Positions 55,084 to 62,466 of a stretch of 64,000 bases of DNA are shown in pieces. The notes under the pieces were generated by a model. The model ran no database searches and was not told the origin of the DNA. It worked only from the letters and a program-made list of their open reading frames with translations. The DNA lies in assembly GCF_036010325.1 (NCBI RefSeq), contig NZ_CP108549.1, positions 992,001 through 1,056,000 on the forward strand, in the 5' to 3' direction. The stretch is from Streptomyces sp. NBC_01210 (GTDB lineage: Bacteria; Actinomycetota; Actinomycetes; Streptomycetales; Streptomycetaceae). The translations under genes were made by a program, and so were the position numbers. Position 1 is the stretch's first letter. Every line of letters begins with the position of its first letter.

Positions 55084-56475
55084 TTACGGGTCGGCCGCTC
55101 CAAGCGGGCCCTGCCACTCAACGTAGCCCACCAATCTGGGTACGCCATTCGGCCCTCGATGCGCGATGACGGCGGCAGCCCGGACATCGGGCGACATAGA
55201 GAGCACCGACTCGACTTCGTCAAGCTCGATCCGGACTCCCGAAACCTTCACTTGACGGTCGAAGCGCCCGATGAACTCGATTACACCGTCGGGTCTGATC
55301 CTCGCCCGGTCACCGGTCCTATACCAGCGTCGCTGCTGCCCAGTTCTGGTATCTACGACGAACTTCTGATGGGTGAGTTCGGGTAGACGGAAATAGCTGT
55401 CAGCGACACAGGGACCGCCGGCCCAGAGCTCTCCCGCCTCACCCGGCCCGACGTCGATCCCGTCCGCGTCGACAATCCGCAGCAGGGCATGCCTGAGAGG
55501 CCTTCCGATGGGAATCGACTCACTGCGTACATCTTCAATGGTCACGTCGTGCGTCGAGCACCAGACCGTTGCCTCGGTGGGGCCGTACATGTTCACGATA
55601 CGAACGCCATTAAGAGCGTCCACCAACCGTCGAGCAAGTCCAAGAGGAAATACCTCTCCCCCGACGGCCAGCGCCCGTAGCCCTCGGAGCGACTGCAACG
55701 ACTCCTCGTAGGAGGTGATCGCCGTCAGCAGGGAGGGTGTGGCCTGCATCAGGGTAGGTCGGAACCGCGCCATCAGTTCCGGCAGGCTGTCCTCGCTCCG
55801 CGCGTCCAGCCGGTTGACCATCCCCGAGGGGCTGACAATGCTGGCTCCGCCGCGGGTGACCGGCCAGATCAGCTCCATCAGTGCGATGTCGAACGACACG
55901 CTCGTCACGGCGAGAAAGCGGTCCTCGACAGGCACCCCGTACGCCACGTCGAGAGCCTCGAAGAATGCCGCGACGTTTGCGTTCGTGACCACTACTCCTT
56001 TGGGGCGCCCTGTGGAGCCGGAGGTATAGATGACATACGCAGGGTCCTGCGGCCGTGGCGTGGGCAGGTAACTGCATGCGAGTTCGGACGAGACACTGGC
56101 ATCGGGCGGTACCTGGACCATCCGCACGGCAAACGCCGATCCGCTCGTATGCGTGATGAGGGCGGAAAGCTCTGCGTCCTCGATGACAGTGCGCAGTCGC
56201 TCGCTCGGGTGTCCCGGGTCGAGGGGGACGTAGGCCGCACCCGCCGCAGAGACACCCAGCAGAGCTACCGCGAGGTCCACGCCCCGCTCGACCACCACCC
56301 CGACCCTGTGTCCGGGGCCGATACCGCGCGCCACCAGGTTGCGGCCCAGGGCCTCTGCACGCGTCACCAGCTCGCCATAGGTCAGCGCACGGGTGGTGTC
56401 CAGGACGGCCTGTCGGGAAGGGAATTCTAGAGCCACGGCGCGCAGCTGATGAAAGATCGAACGCGTCAGGATCAC
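55084..56475 (-). CDS. Free-standing NRPS adenylation domain, C-terminally truncated
   Basis: A 463-residue adenylation protein with A1-A8 motifs: LTYGELVTRAEALG, AYVPLDPGHP, YVIYTSGSTGRPKGVV (A3), MYGPTEATVW (A5), WYRTGDRARIR (A7) and GRFDRQVKVSGVRIEL (A8). It ends at VEWQGPLGAADP, before A9 and A10, so the catalytic Lys of A10 and any carrier domain are missing. Specificity residues read D-I-M-Q-A-G-M-V-W, closest to glycine-type codes. The GTG at 56475 overlaps the hydrolase stop. Thioester chemistry is not expected without another protein to supply the lost part. Confidence 0.82.
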   Translation of the reverse strand: MILTRSIFHQLRAVALEFPSRQAVLDTTRALTYGELVTRAEALGRNLVARGIGPGHRVGVVVERGVDLAVALLGVSAAGAAYVPLDPGHPSERLRTVIEDAELSALITHTSGSAFAVRMVQVPPDASVSSELACSYLPTPRPQDPAYVIYTSGSTGRPKGVVVTNANVAAFFEALDVAYGVPVEDRFLAVTSVSFDIALMELIWPVTRGGASIVSPSGMVNRLDARSEDSLPELMARFRPTLMQATPSLLTAITSYEESLQSLRGLRALAVGGEVFPLGLARRLVDALNGVRIVNMYGPTEATVWCSTHDVTIEDVRSESIPIGRPLRHALLRIVDADGIDVGPGEAGELWAGGPCVADSYFRLPELTHQKFVVDTRTGQQRRWYRTGDRARIRPDGVIEFIGRFDRQVKVSGVRIELDEVESVLSMSPDVRAAAVIAHRGPNGVPRLVGYVEWQGPLGAADP

Positions 56476-57056
56476 TGTCCCCCCACATCGTCGCGGGCTG
56501 ATGCGAACGCGAGCAGCCTTGAGAACGCCGCCCGGTCGTTCATCAGGCTGGTGTGGTCTGGGGCCGACGAGATCATGAGCCAACAGGATCCGATGCCTCG
56601 CGCTGTTCGGATCTGCTCGCTGAGCGGGACGTACAGATCGTCAGCGACGGCTACCGCGTAGATCGGCACGGTGTTGTGCAACAGAAGCTCAAGGTCGTAG
56701 AGGCTTCCCCATTGCGCAAAACGGGCGAGTTCGTCGGCAACGCCCGCGAACGGCTGGAGCAGTGCGATCTGTTGGAACATCCACGGGAAGGACACCTCGC
56801 CGTAGAAACAGAAGGGATGTGAGCCGGGCCCGAAGTCCGGATCGCTCTCGTAGAGGCGTTGTGCGGTCCATCGCGTGGCGCAGCCGGGAGCCCCGTACGT
56901 GTATTCCTGGAGGTAGAACAGCGGAGAGGTCGTGAACAGGGTGGAGGCGCCCACTGAAGTAATGAAGTCTACGGCCAGCTCGTCACCTGCCCATGCCGTG
57001 CCGACGAGCTTATGGAGCGCTGCCATCCCCCCTCGATACGACGTGACATGTAACAT
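56472..57056 (-). CDS. Alpha/beta hydrolase, C-terminal half only (proline-iminopeptidase-like)
   Basis: A 194-residue product that matches only the cap and C-terminal part of proline-iminopeptidase-like hydrolases: GAPGCATRWTAQRLYESDPD, FCFYGEVSFPWMF, LYDLELLLHN and ADDLYVPLSEQIRTA, with the late His in APDHTSL. The N-terminal half with the Gly-x-Ser-x-Gly nucleophile is absent, so it should be inactive. The ATG at 57056 is the first plausible start but has no clear ribosome site. It is translationally linked (GTGA) to the truncated adenylation gene. Confidence 0.65.
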   Translation of the reverse strand: MLHVTSYRGGMAALHKLVGTAWAGDELAVDFITSVGASTLFTTSPLFYLQEYTYGAPGCATRWTAQRLYESDPDFGPGSHPFCFYGEVSFPWMFQQIALLQPFAGVADELARFAQWGSLYDLELLLHNTVPIYAVAVADDLYVPLSEQIRTARGIGSCWLMISSAPDHTSLMNDRAAFSRLLAFASARDDVGGQ

Positions 57057-57380
57057 TGCACACTTCACGTTGCACAGAAAGGGGTTGGGAGATACTTGTT
57101 GGACTGATGTGCAGTCAGAGGGGCGTGTGACGTAAGTGAATCGCCCTGTGCTCCAGTGGGTTCTTCGCCAGGTGGGTGTGGTCTCGTCTGTTAAGCGCTC
57201 CGCCGTGCGTGACCCGCACGCGCCACCAGCGGGTGTTCGCCCCGAAGTCGGCAATACTGCCGCCCGCATCGTGAAAGCCGATGCTCTCCCATCACACGAC
57301 AGCCCGGCCCCGATCACCCACGACCTCCCTGTTCACGTGCCGTCCGGCACGGGTCCGAGGTGGAGGCGGTCCGCCGGTCC
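57057..57380. other. Non-coding DNA before the right repeat
   Basis: About 320 bases between the truncated hydrolase and the right 365-bp repeat; no gene recognised. Its left part is AT-richer (ATGTAACATTGCACAC) and might hold the minus-strand promoter for the hydrolase/adenylation pair. Confidence 0.4.
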
Positions 57381-57745
57381 TCAGGGGTGCTGACGTGGGG
57401 TTTCAGGTCAGCACCGAACCAGCACGGGAATCAGCACGGGTCCACCAAACCGTGGCGAATCACAAACCTCCGATAGGCCCCTTCCTCACTCCAATTCGCC
57501 CCCTGACCCAGCCCCCCATGCTCCCGTCATGGTGGTCGCGCGCACACTGACCCTCCGAACTGTGGTGTCCCACCACATGTGCCCCTGACCTGCGTCTTCC
57601 TACGGTGTGGCGACACGGAAACGTCCCCGCCAACTGTCCGGAAGTGGTGTCCATGGCCGCCCCCGCAACCGCTCCACCAGCTCCCAGTTCACTCAAGCGC
57701 ATCGTCGCCGCGAGCCTCATCGGCACCACCATCGAGTGGTACGAC
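57381..57745. repeat. 365-bp direct repeat, right copy
   Basis: The intact copy of the promoter/leader and first codons of the symporter gene at 57653. Compared with the left copy it differs only in the first 115 bases. Its left end joins unrelated DNA at 57380. Confidence 0.95.
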
Positions 57746-59035
57746 TTCTTCCTCTACGGATCGGCCGCCGCGCTGGTCTTCAACAAGCTGTTCTTTCCTG
57801 GCTCCGACCCGCTCGTCGGAACCCTGCTGTCGTTCCTGACGTACGCCGTCGGGTTCGCCGCCCGCCCGCTCGGTGCGCTCGTCTTCGGGCACTACGGCGA
57901 CCGGCTCGGCCGCAAGAAGCTGCTGGTGCTGAGTCTGCTGCTGATGGGCGGGGCGACCTTCGCCATCGGGCTGCTGCCGACACACGCAACCGTCGGTACC
58001 GCCGCGCCCGTACTGCTCACGGTGCTGCGGCTGGTGCAGGGATTCGCACTCGGTGGTGAGTGGGGTGGAGCCGTGCTGCTGGTGTCGGAGCACGGTGACG
58101 CCAAGCGACGCGGGTTCTGGGCCTCGTGGCCGCAGACGGGCGCGCCTGCCGGGCAGTTGCTCGCCACTGGGGTGCTCTCCGCGCTCACCGCACTGCTGTC
58201 GGACGCCGCGTTCACCTCGTGGGGCTGGCGCATACCGTTCCTGCTCTCCGGTGTTCTGGTGGTCGTCGGTTTGTGGATTCGTCTCTCTGTCGATGAATCA
58301 CCGGTCTTCAAGGCGGCGTTGGCGCAGGCCGAGGAGCGCAAGGCGGCAGCGGGCCAGGTCGAGAAGATGCCGCTCGTCTCTGTGCTGCGGCATCACTGGC
58401 GCGATGTGCTGGTGGCCATGGGGGCGCGGATGGCGGAGAACATCAGTTACTACGTGATCACCGCGTTCATCCTGGTGTACGCGACGACCGCTGTGGAGCT
58501 GAGCAAGCAGACCGCACTCAATGCCGTACTCATCGCCTCTGCCGTGCACTTCGTGGTGATCCCGGTGTGGGGCGCTCTGTCGGACCGCATCGGGCGCAGG
58601 CCGGTGTATCTCATCGGCGCGATCGGGGTCGGTGCCTGGATGTTCCCCTTCTTCGCGCTCATCGACCGGGGCAGCTTCGGCAGTCTGCTGCTCGCCGTCA
58701 CGGTGGGACTCGTCCTGCACGGGGCGATGTACGCGCCGCAGGCGGCGTTCTTCGCCGAGATGTTCGCGACGCGGATGCGCTACTCGGGGGCCTCCATCGG
58801 TGCGCAGTTCTCCTCCGTCGCGGCCGGTGCGCCCGCGCCGTTGATCGCGACCGCGCTGCTCGCCGACTACGACTCGTCGACGCCCATTGCCTTGTACGTC
58901 ATCGCCGCGGCACTGCTCACCGTGGTGGCCATCGGCTGCGCGCGGGAGACCCGGCACCGCGATCTGGCCGCTGTCGAGGACGAGCCGGTGGAGAGCGCCC
59001 CGGCGACCCGGCCGGCGGATGCGCAGACTGCCTGA
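57653..59035 (+). CDS. MHS-family metabolite/H+ symporter (MFS)
   Basis: A 460-residue symporter of the metabolite:H+ symport family (shikimate, alpha-ketoglutarate, proline/betaine type). Diagnostic pieces are SLIGTTIEWYDFFLYG, FGHYGDRLGRKKLLVL, RLVQGFALGGEWGGAVLL and SDRIGRRPVYLIG. The ATG has GGAAG eight bases upstream. Substrate unknown. It is convergent with a GAF/PucR regulator and near 3-hydroxybutyrate dehydrogenase, so an organic acid is a reasonable guess. Confidence 0.9.
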   Translation: MAAPATAPPAPSSLKRIVAASLIGTTIEWYDFFLYGSAAALVFNKLFFPGSDPLVGTLLSFLTYAVGFAARPLGALVFGHYGDRLGRKKLLVLSLLLMGGATFAIGLLPTHATVGTAAPVLLTVLRLVQGFALGGEWGGAVLLVSEHGDAKRRGFWASWPQTGAPAGQLLATGVLSALTALLSDAAFTSWGWRIPFLLSGVLVVVGLWIRLSVDESPVFKAALAQAEERKAAAGQVEKMPLVSVLRHHWRDVLVAMGARMAENISYYVITAFILVYATTAVELSKQTALNAVLIASAVHFVVIPVWGALSDRIGRRPVYLIGAIGVGAWMFPFFALIDRGSFGSLLLAVTVGLVLHGAMYAPQAAFFAEMFATRMRYSGASIGAQFSSVAAGAPAPLIATALLADYDSSTPIALYVIAAALLTVVAIGCARETRHRDLAAVEDEPVESAPATRPADAQTA

Positions 59036-59065
59036 CGGGCGAAGGATGCACGCATCGAACACACC

Positions 59066-59092
59066 GCGCGGGCCCCGAGGAGGGGTCCGCGC
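59066..59092. terminator. Hairpin terminator between convergent genes
   Basis: CGCGGGCCCC and GGGGTCCGCG pair over 10 bp with one wobble around a GAGGA loop, between the symporter and the regulator genes. Confidence 0.75.
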
Positions 59093-59102
59093 CGTGGCGC
59101 GT

Positions 59103-61010
59103 TCAGTGGGCGACGGCCGCGGACATCGCATGCAGGCGCAGCGCGAGCTGGATCTCCAGCGACCTGGCCGGAGACTGCCAGTCGGGGCCGAGCAGCCGGC
59201 CTATGCGTTCCAGTCGCTGAGCGACGGTGTTCACATGAACATGCAGATCGTCCTTGGTACGGGCCGGGCTCATACCGCTCGCGAAGTACGCGTCGAGCGT
59301 ACGAACCAGGTCGGTGCCACGCCGCCGGTCGTAGTCGACGACCTCGCCCATCGTGCGCCGTACGAAACCGTCGATGTCGCCGGGGTCGGCCAGCAGCAGG
59401 CCGAGGAATCCCAGGTCCTGCGCGGCCGCACCCTGGCCTGAGCGGCCGAGCAGCCGCAGGGCGTCCAGGCAGCGCCGCGCCTGTGCGTACGCCCCGGCTA
59501 TCGGGCTCGGATCACCGGCGGGCGCCAGAACGGGCGCGGACGCGCCGACGGTGACCGACTCCCGTACCGTTCCGCTCAGTTGTCTGGAGGTCTGGCGGGC
59601 GAGATCGGCCGCGCTGTCGTCGGGGCCGAGCGGAAGCAGCAGTACGGTGCCGCCGTCACGGGCTGCGGCCAGGCCCGAGCGGGTCGCGGCCAGGTGAGAG
59701 GCGGCGGACCACAGTCGCTGCCGGTCCGCGGTCCGGCGGTCTGCGGTCTCCCGGTCGGAGGTGCCCGAGGTGCCCGAGGTGCCCGCGTCGGGTCCGTCGA
59801 TCCGGGCGGCCAGCACCACATGCGGTGCGTCGAGGTCGGCCCGCAGCCGCGCCGCCCTTTCCCGCAGCAGTCGGGGGTCCCGGTCCGGTGCGTCGAGGAG
59901 ATCGTCGAGCAGTTCGCCCCGTACTCGCTGTTCGGCGTCGTGGGCGGAACGCCGTGCGAGCAGCAGCAGAGAGGTGACCATGGCCGCACGCTCCATGGTG
60001 CGCTGGTCGACTGGGTCGAGCTCGGGATGGTTGCGGAGCACCAGGGCACCCAGCAGCTCGCCGCCCGCCGACACCGCGGCCACCCAGTCCTGCCCGTGCC
60101 GCACGGCCCGGCCGTCGGTGCCGGTGGCTTCGAGGTCGGTGTCCGTGAACTCAACCGTTCCGTCCAGGACTTCGGAGAGCGCGGCGGCCACATCATGGAC
60201 ACCTCCGCCTCGCAGCACCACCTCGGTCAGCCGGTCGTGGACCTCCGAGGCACGCTCGATGACGCCGCTGTGGTCGCGGATGATCTCGTTGGCCCGCTCC
60301 AGCTCGGCGAGCGCCGAGCGGGTCTCCGCCAGCAGGTTCGCGGTGTCGATGGCGACGGCGGCATGAGCGGCGAAGGAGCCGAGCAGCGCGACCTGTTCCC
60401 GTTCGAAGACCCTGGCGCGGCGGTCGGCGGCGAAGAGCACGCCTATGACCTGGCTGCCGAGCATCAGCGGCACTCCAAGGATGGCGACCAGGCCCTCGTC
60501 GCTCACGGCCGTGTCGATCGTCCTTGTGTGCTCGAACCGCGCGTCGTCGAAATAGCTGTCGGTGACATACGGACGGGCTGTCTGGGCGACGAGACCGCCG
60601 AGCCCCTCCCCCATGCCCAGCCGCAGCTGCTGGAAGCGCGCCGACACCGACCCCTCGGTGACCCGCATATAGGTGTCCCCCGCTGCCGGGTCGTTGAGGC
60701 TCAGATAGGCGACTTCCGTGCCCAGCAGCGAGCGGGCACGCTGCACGATTGCTCTCAGCACGGCGTCGAGATCACGCAGACCTGCCAGGTCGTGCGCGGT
60801 CTCGAAGAGCGCGGAGAGCTCGGCCTCGCGGCGGCGCCGCCCCTCCAGCTCGGCACGCACCCGCAGCGCGAGCTGTTTGGCGTGCTCGAGGGAGGCGAGC
60901 GCCTCGGCCCCGGCGCCGCTCGCACGGGCGAGCAGCGCCGGCCGGTCGTACGCCTCCGCGTCGGCACCGCGTGCGAGGAGCTCCAGGTAGGAGGCTTGAT
61001 CGTGGGACAT
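59103..61010 (-). CDS. GAF-PucR (CdaR-type) transcriptional regulator
   Basis: A 635-residue cytoplasmic regulator. Residues about 55-235 include a GAF domain (LRAIVQRARSLLGTEVAYLS, GLVAQTARPYVTDSYF, LGVPLMLGSQVIGVLFAADR), followed by a coiled coil (ALAELERANEIIRDHS), a middle domain, and the C-terminal PucR helix-turn-helix LVRTLDAYFASGMSPARTKD, LHVHVNTVAQRLERI. A triplicated GTS motif (TSGTSGTSDRE) lies in a linker. I chose the ATG at 61010; the frame remains open upstream across another gene. It follows 3-hydroxybutyrate dehydrogenase by 92 bases and probably controls it. Confidence 0.88.
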   Translation of the reverse strand: MSHDQASYLELLARGADAEAYDRPALLARASGAGAEALASLEHAKQLALRVRAELEGRRRREAELSALFETAHDLAGLRDLDAVLRAIVQRARSLLGTEVAYLSLNDPAAGDTYMRVTEGSVSARFQQLRLGMGEGLGGLVAQTARPYVTDSYFDDARFEHTRTIDTAVSDEGLVAILGVPLMLGSQVIGVLFAADRRARVFEREQVALLGSFAAHAAVAIDTANLLAETRSALAELERANEIIRDHSGVIERASEVHDRLTEVVLRGGGVHDVAAALSEVLDGTVEFTDTDLEATGTDGRAVRHGQDWVAAVSAGGELLGALVLRNHPELDPVDQRTMERAAMVTSLLLLARRSAHDAEQRVRGELLDDLLDAPDRDPRLLRERAARLRADLDAPHVVLAARIDGPDAGTSGTSGTSDRETADRRTADRQRLWSAASHLAATRSGLAAARDGGTVLLLPLGPDDSAADLARQTSRQLSGTVRESVTVGASAPVLAPAGDPSPIAGAYAQARRCLDALRLLGRSGQGAAAQDLGFLGLLLADPGDIDGFVRRTMGEVVDYDRRRGTDLVRTLDAYFASGMSPARTKDDLHVHVNTVAQRLERIGRLLGPDWQSPARSLEIQLALRLHAMSAAVAH

Positions 61011-61102
61011 GAACACAGGATTCCTGCCGTACGGGCGTTCGCACCAGCCCTGTGGACAACGAAGCCGTTGTGGACAAGCGGAGGACCCCAGGGCGTGTTG
61101 CC

Positions 61103-61918
61103 CTAGTGGGCGGTCCAGCCGCCGTCGAGGGTGAGCGAAGTGCCGGTGATGAAGGATGCCTGCGGCGTGCACAGATACAGCACCGCTTCGGCGACCTCCT
61201 CCGGCTCGATCAGCCTCTTGATCGCGGAGTCCTTGAGCAGTACATCGGTGAGGACCCGGTCCTCGGCCACCGAGTGGGCCGCCGCCTGGTCCGCTATCTG
61301 CTTCTCGACCAGTGGCGTACGCACATAGCCGGGATTGACGCAGACGGAGGTCACCCCGTGCGGAGCGCCCTCGAGGGCCGCGGTCTTCGAGAGCCCCTCG
61401 AGACCGTGTTTGGCGGCCACATACGCGGACTTGAAGGCAGAGGCGCGCAGCCCATGCACGGACGAGATATTGACGATACGGCCCCAGCCCTGCGCGTACA
61501 TATGTGGCAACGCGCCCCGTATCAGCCGGAAGGGCGCTTCCAGCATCACCGTGAGCACGGTGTGGAAGACGTCCGGCGGGAATTCCTCGATGGGCCGGAC
61601 CAATTGCAGCCCGGCGTTGTTGACGAGGATGTCCGCCCCGGCGGCCGCCGCCTCCGCCGCGTCGAGATCGGTGAGGTCCAGCAGCTCCGGTTCGACGACG
61701 CCGGCCAGCCCCGGCGAGTGTGCGGCGAGTGCGTCGAGACCCTCGGCGTCGCGGTCGACGGCCCTGACCTTCGCGCCGGCGGCCGCGAGCCGCAGCGCAC
61801 ACGCACGGCCGAGGCCGCCCGCCGCGCCGGTGACGAGCGCGGTTCGGCCGCCGAGGTCGAGGGTGACGGGACGAGCGTCGGGGTGAGGTGCGGGACCTGG
61901 TGTGGTGGGCGCGGTCAT
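61103..61918 (-). CDS. 3-hydroxybutyrate dehydrogenase (SDR family)
   Basis: A 271-residue short-chain dehydrogenase oxidising D-3-hydroxybutyrate to acetoacetate with NAD. Seen: VTGAAGGLGRACA (nucleotide loop), LVNNAGLQLV, catalytic Ser in RIVNISSVHGL, YVAAKHGL (Tyr-xxx-Lys) and NPGYVRTPLVEKQIADQA, the last being specific for this dehydrogenase. The first 20 residues are a Pro-rich extension. ATG 61918 chosen; AGGG is nine bases upstream. Confidence 0.9.
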   Translation of the reverse strand: MTAPTTPGPAPHPDARPVTLDLGGRTALVTGAAGGLGRACALRLAAAGAKVRAVDRDAEGLDALAAHSPGLAGVVEPELLDLTDLDAAEAAAAGADILVNNAGLQLVRPIEEFPPDVFHTVLTVMLEAPFRLIRGALPHMYAQGWGRIVNISSVHGLRASAFKSAYVAAKHGLEGLSKTAALEGAPHGVTSVCVNPGYVRTPLVEKQIADQAAAHSVAEDRVLTDVLLKDSAIKRLIEPEEVAEAVLYLCTPQASFITGTSLTLDGGWTAH

Positions 61919-61973
61919 GCTTCGCACCCTAGGCAGTGATCATCCCCCGACCGATGTGGTCAGCGCCCACACT

Positions 61974-62456
61974 TCACTGCTCGATGGTGGTTTGGAACCA
62001 TGCAGGTCCCTCGGTGAGCGCCTGCTTGATCCGGAAGAGCGAGAACTCTTTGAGCTCCGGCAGCGCGTCCACGGAGAACCACCCCACCTCGAGCGACTCA
62101 TCGTCATTGACGCGTGCCCGGCCGCCCACCGCGCGACAGCGGAAACTGATGTCCATGAACTGGCACTGGTCGCCGTTGGGGTAGGTGACCGGCTTCCGCA
62201 GGGCCTGGACCAACACGACTCGCTCCGCGACACAGCGCACCGCGGTCTCCTCGTACACCTCGCGCACGGCCGTCACCGCAGGCTGCTCCCCCGGCTCCGG
62301 AATCCCGCCGATGAGCGACCATTTGCCGGTGTCGGCACGCCTCCCCAGCAGCACCCGCCCCTGGTCGTCGAAGACGACCGCGCTGACGCCCGGCAGGAGG
62401 AGGAGCTGGTGGCCTGCGGTGGCCCGGAGCTCACGGATGAAGTCGGGGGTTGCCAT
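61974..62456 (-). CDS. Nudix hydrolase
   Basis: A 160-residue pyrophosphohydrolase with the Nudix box GGIPEPGEQPAVTAVREV followed by YEETAV. Substrate unknown; an Nudix of this size often cleans ADP-ribose or oxidised nucleotides. Start at ATG 62456 (MATPDFIREL). It lies 10 bases after the Lnt gene on the same strand and is probably cotranscribed. Confidence 0.9.
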   Translation of the reverse strand: MATPDFIRELRATAGHQLLLLPGVSAVVFDDQGRVLLGRRADTGKWSLIGGIPEPGEQPAVTAVREVYEETAVRCVAERVVLVQALRKPVTYPNGDQCQFMDISFRCRAVGGRARVNDDESLEVGWFSVDALPELKEFSLFRIKQALTEGPAWFQTTIEQ

Positions 62457-62466
62457 GGCCTCGACC

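Noticed and set aside
59103..61802. An 899-codon frame that would extend the PucR regulator
   Set aside because: The upstream 264 codons are the antisense-free third-frame reading of the 3-hydroxybutyrate dehydrogenase gene on the same strand and show no domain; the ATG at 61010 fits the family.
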